The notes below the pieces were generated by a model. The model saw nothing but the letters and a program-made list of their open reading frames with translations, ran no database searches and was not told where the DNA came from. 64,000 nt of DNA from Sinorhizobium psoraleae (GTDB lineage: Bacteria; Pseudomonadota; Alphaproteobacteria; Rhizobiales; Rhizobiaceae): NCBI RefSeq assembly GCF_013283645.1, contig NZ_JABEKV010000002.1, positions 1,247,798 to 1,311,797 of the forward strand, written 5' to 3'. Made by a program: the position numbers and the translations under genes. How positions within the stretch are numbered: the stretch's first letter is position 1; every line of letters starts with the position of its first letter. Shown piece after piece: positions 62,068 through 64,000 of this stretch.

Positions 62068-63057
62068 ATGGATATGATTGTAAGCGACGCGATATTGGCG
62101 TCGATCCGTCGCACGATTGCCACTGCTGCTGACGGGATAGATGCGCTGGCGGTTTGTCTTGAGGGTGACGCGGCCCTGCGTAGTAGTTTCGTCGATGCCG
62201 TCGAACTGGTCGCCTCGAGGAGTGGCCGCGTCGTGGTCGCGGGCATAGGCAAGAGCGGTCACATCGGACGCAAGATCGCCGCAACGCTCGCTTCTACCGG
62301 CACGTCCGCCTATTTCGTGCATCCGACGGAAGCAAGTCACGGCGATCTTGGCATGATCACGGCGCAGGATCTGCTTATTCTGCTTTCATGGTCCGGTGAG
62401 ACCGTCGAACTCGGGAATATGCTTACTTACGCCAAGCGCTTCAATGTTCCCGTGATTTCCGTCACCTCGAATCCCGACAGTATAATCGCTCGCAACTCCA
62501 CGGTCGCGATTGTCCTGCCGAAAGTGTCGGAGGCATGCCCTCATGGGCTAGCCCCGACCACGTCCGCGATGCTGCAGTTGGCAGTGGGGGATGCTCTCGC
62601 AATAGCCTTGCTTGAGCGGAGAGGTTTTTCGGCTCAGGATTTCAAGACGTTTCATCCGGGCGGCAAACTCGGTTCTCAATTGCTTCTTGCACACGAGCTG
62701 GCCCATTCGGGCGAAGCCGTGCCCCTATTGCCGATTGGCAGTCCAATGAGCGAGGCGCTCATCCAGATGTCCTCGAAGGGTTTCGGGGTCGTCGGTGTAG
62801 TTGGTAGTGACGGTGATCTTGTTGGCGTGATTACCGACGGGGATCTGCGGCGGCATATGTCGGAGAATCTTTTGCTGCTCACTGTCGGGACCGTGATGTC
62901 ACATACGCCAAGGGTGATTACGGGTGGAATGCTGGCCAGCGCGGCAATGGAAATGATGCAGTCGCAAAAGATCACGGTGCTATTCCTGATCGATGATCTG
63001 CGTCGGCCGCTAGGCATCTTGCACGTCCACGATCTTCTGCGTGCCGGCGTTGCGTAA
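62068..63057 (+). CDS. kpsF: Arabinose-5-phosphate isomerase, KpsF/KdsD family
   Basis: It interconverts ribulose-5-phosphate and arabinose-5-phosphate, the first step toward Kdo. The 329-residue protein has a SIS domain (VVVAGIGKSGHIGRKIAATL, LLILLSWSGETVELGNML, ISVTSNPDSIIARNSTVAIV) and two CBS domains (SPMSEALIQMSSKGFGVVGV, GTVMSHTPRVITGGMLASAA). A K-antigen locus commonly has its own kpsF. Here it stands among glycosyltransferases and 15 kb from kdsB. Confidence 0.94.
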   Translation: MDMIVSDAILASIRRTIATAADGIDALAVCLEGDAALRSSFVDAVELVASRSGRVVVAGIGKSGHIGRKIAATLASTGTSAYFVHPTEASHGDLGMITAQDLLILLSWSGETVELGNMLTYAKRFNVPVISVTSNPDSIIARNSTVAIVLPKVSEACPHGLAPTTSAMLQLAVGDALAIALLERRGFSAQDFKTFHPGGKLGSQLLLAHELAHSGEAVPLLPIGSPMSEALIQMSSKGFGVVGVVGSDGDLVGVITDGDLRRHMSENLLLLTVGTVMSHTPRVITGGMLASAAMEMMQSQKITVLFLIDDLRRPLGILHVHDLLRAGVA

Positions 63058-63114
63058 GGCCGACTGGATGGCTGACGGGCCGGTGTCCTAAGTAGCGCAG
63101 CGTACTATTCAACT

Positions 63115-63215
63115 GATGATCCCTAGAGTTGGGATCAATTCAGGGACAAAACCATGTAGCAACTCAATGCTCTGCAGCGACTTTGCGCGTCTTATTGGAC
63201 GCACGGCTCTGCAGG
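63115..63215. repeat. RIME-like repeat, family A
   Basis: A diverged reverse copy: CTAGAGTTGGGATCAATTCA, ACCATGTAGCAACTCAATGC, and GCGCGTCTTATTGGACGCAC with GGCTCTGCAG. It lies between kpsF and the acyltransferase. Confidence 0.65.
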
Positions 63216-63258
63216 GATGAACGCAAATGCCGCTGGCTTTAGGCGGCAGGTCTCGGCA

Positions 63259-64000
63259 ATGGGGAGCAGCTTGGCAGTAACCCACCAAGACTTCGAATAT
63301 CGGCCGGACCTGGACGGTTTGCGAGCCGTGGCGATCTTGCCGGTGCTCCTCTTTCACGCCGGCTTCAGGTCGTTCTCAGGAGGATTCGTCGGGGTTGACG
63401 TTTTCTTTGTGCTGTCCGGGTTCTTCATGGCGAGGATCATCCTGACCGAGCTCGAGCGCGGCAGCTTTAGTTTCCGGGCGTTCTACGTTCGACGGATGAG
63501 GCGCATTTTCCCGGCTCTGTTCTCGATGATCGCGGTTTCAACCGTGGCAGCGTGGTTTTTGCTCATGCCGCAGGAGTTCCGCTACTTCGGCGATAGTGTT
63601 CAGGCCGCTGCTTTATTCACTTCGAACGTTCTGTTCCGTAGCGAAAGCGGTTATTTTGATGTTGCCGCAGAGATGAAGCCATTGCTCCATACCTGGTCTT
63701 TGTCTGTGGAAGAGCAATTTTACCTGATTTTTCCCGTCGCGGTCTTCCTTTGCTTCAAATTCGCGCGCAGGCACATATTTGCGATCGTGTTGGCGGTGGC
63801 ACTCCTGTCCTTCGGGGCAAGCACTTGGGGGATCACACACTCTCCCGAAAAAGCATTCTACTTGCTTCATTTTCGCATTTGGGAGTTACTGACCGGAGTT
63901 CTTGTTGCCATTGCTCCGCGCCCCGCCTATGCCGCTCGGGGGGCGCAGGTACTGGCGGCACTCGGACTGCTGGCGATATTCCTAGCTGTTTTTACCTATA
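63259..64000 (+). CDS. OafA/YrhL-type acyltransferase (5' part; cut by window end)
   Basis: The visible 247 residues show the start of an acyltransferase 3 domain: YRPDLDGLRAVAILPVLLFH, with the conserved Arg and His, GGFVGVDVFFVLSGFFMARI, RMRRIFPALFSMIAV and LHTWSLSVEEQFYLIFPVAV. Several membrane helices are seen. It probably O-acetylates a surface polysaccharide. The start is taken as ATG 63259; ATG 63217, which lies at the edge of the repeat, is also in frame. The 3' end lies outside the window. Confidence 0.88.
   Translation, partial: MGSSLAVTHQDFEYRPDLDGLRAVAILPVLLFHAGFRSFSGGFVGVDVFFVLSGFFMARIILTELERGSFSFRAFYVRRMRRIFPALFSMIAVSTVAAWFLLMPQEFRYFGDSVQAAALFTSNVLFRSESGYFDVAAEMKPLLHTWSLSVEEQFYLIFPVAVFLCFKFARRHIFAIVLAVALLSFGASTWGITHSPEKAFYLLHFRIWELLTGVLVAIAPRPAYAARGAQVLAALGLLAIFLAVFTY

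Overview
The window reads as a chromosomal segment of an alphaproteobacterium of the Rhizobiaceae, most likely Sinorhizobium/Ensifer. The evidence is gene order: pnp-rpsO-truB-rbfA-infB-ylxR-nusA-rimP, aroA/cmk/rpsA, irr-fabA-fabB-fabI, dnaX-ybaB-recR and kdsB-pheA/cycM. Supporting signs are a TIGR02300-type acidic protein, a DUF1127 mini-protein, an AroA that closely resembles the class II CP4 enzyme, and many short palindromic intergenic repeats of the rhizobial RIME type. The genus call rests on recognised proteins and synteny, not on a search.

Layout. 0-9 kb: small conserved genes (Rdx protein, a frameshifted YqaA-like membrane protein, RNase D), a membrane class III nucleotide cyclase, tRNA-Leu(CAG), a Tyr/Gly-rich secreted protein and several unrecognised rhizobial proteins. 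9-15.3 kb: rpsA, cmk and aroA on the minus strand, with a three-gene membrane-protein cassette between cmk and aroA whose middle gene is broken. 15.5-22.5 kb: TIGR02300 protein, tRNA-Ala(GGC), a YdcF-like protein, a TRIC/UPF0126 channel, the iron regulator irr and the fabA-fabB-fabI fatty-acid genes. 22.5-36.2 kb: rsmC-like methyltransferase and the long translation/RNA operon rimP-nusA-ylxR-infB-rbfA-truB-(HWE kinase)-rpsO-pnp, which begins with a sigma70-like promoter and an attenuator-like terminator. 36.3-52.4 kb: transporters (MFS, LysE, AEC), GrpB, a lytic transglycosylase, recR, ybaB, dnaX, SRP RNA, HIT protein, nudC, pheA, kdsB, cycM, a BON-domain stress gene, an SRPBCC-ArsR pair and a GlxA-type regulator.

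52.9-64 kb: a surface-polysaccharide island in alternating orientations with visibly lower GC. It holds glycosyltransferases of several folds (GT8-like, GT92, GT39-like, ELM1-like), kpsF (arabinose-5-phosphate isomerase, the entry to Kdo synthesis) and an OafA-type acyltransferase cut by the window end. It also holds four mutually similar unrecognised proteins whose motifs recall sialyltransferase-type (GT29/GT42, CMP-sugar-using) enzymes. With kdsB (CMP-Kdo synthetase) 15 kb away, the island could build a Kdo- or nonulosonate-containing K-antigen or LPS. This is the most interesting candidate system here and is inference from motifs.

Two dispersed repeat families (about a dozen copies of one, two of the other) punctuate the intergenic spaces, including inside operons. 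Three probable frameshifts, all at GGG runs, may be real gene decay or homopolymer sequencing errors.
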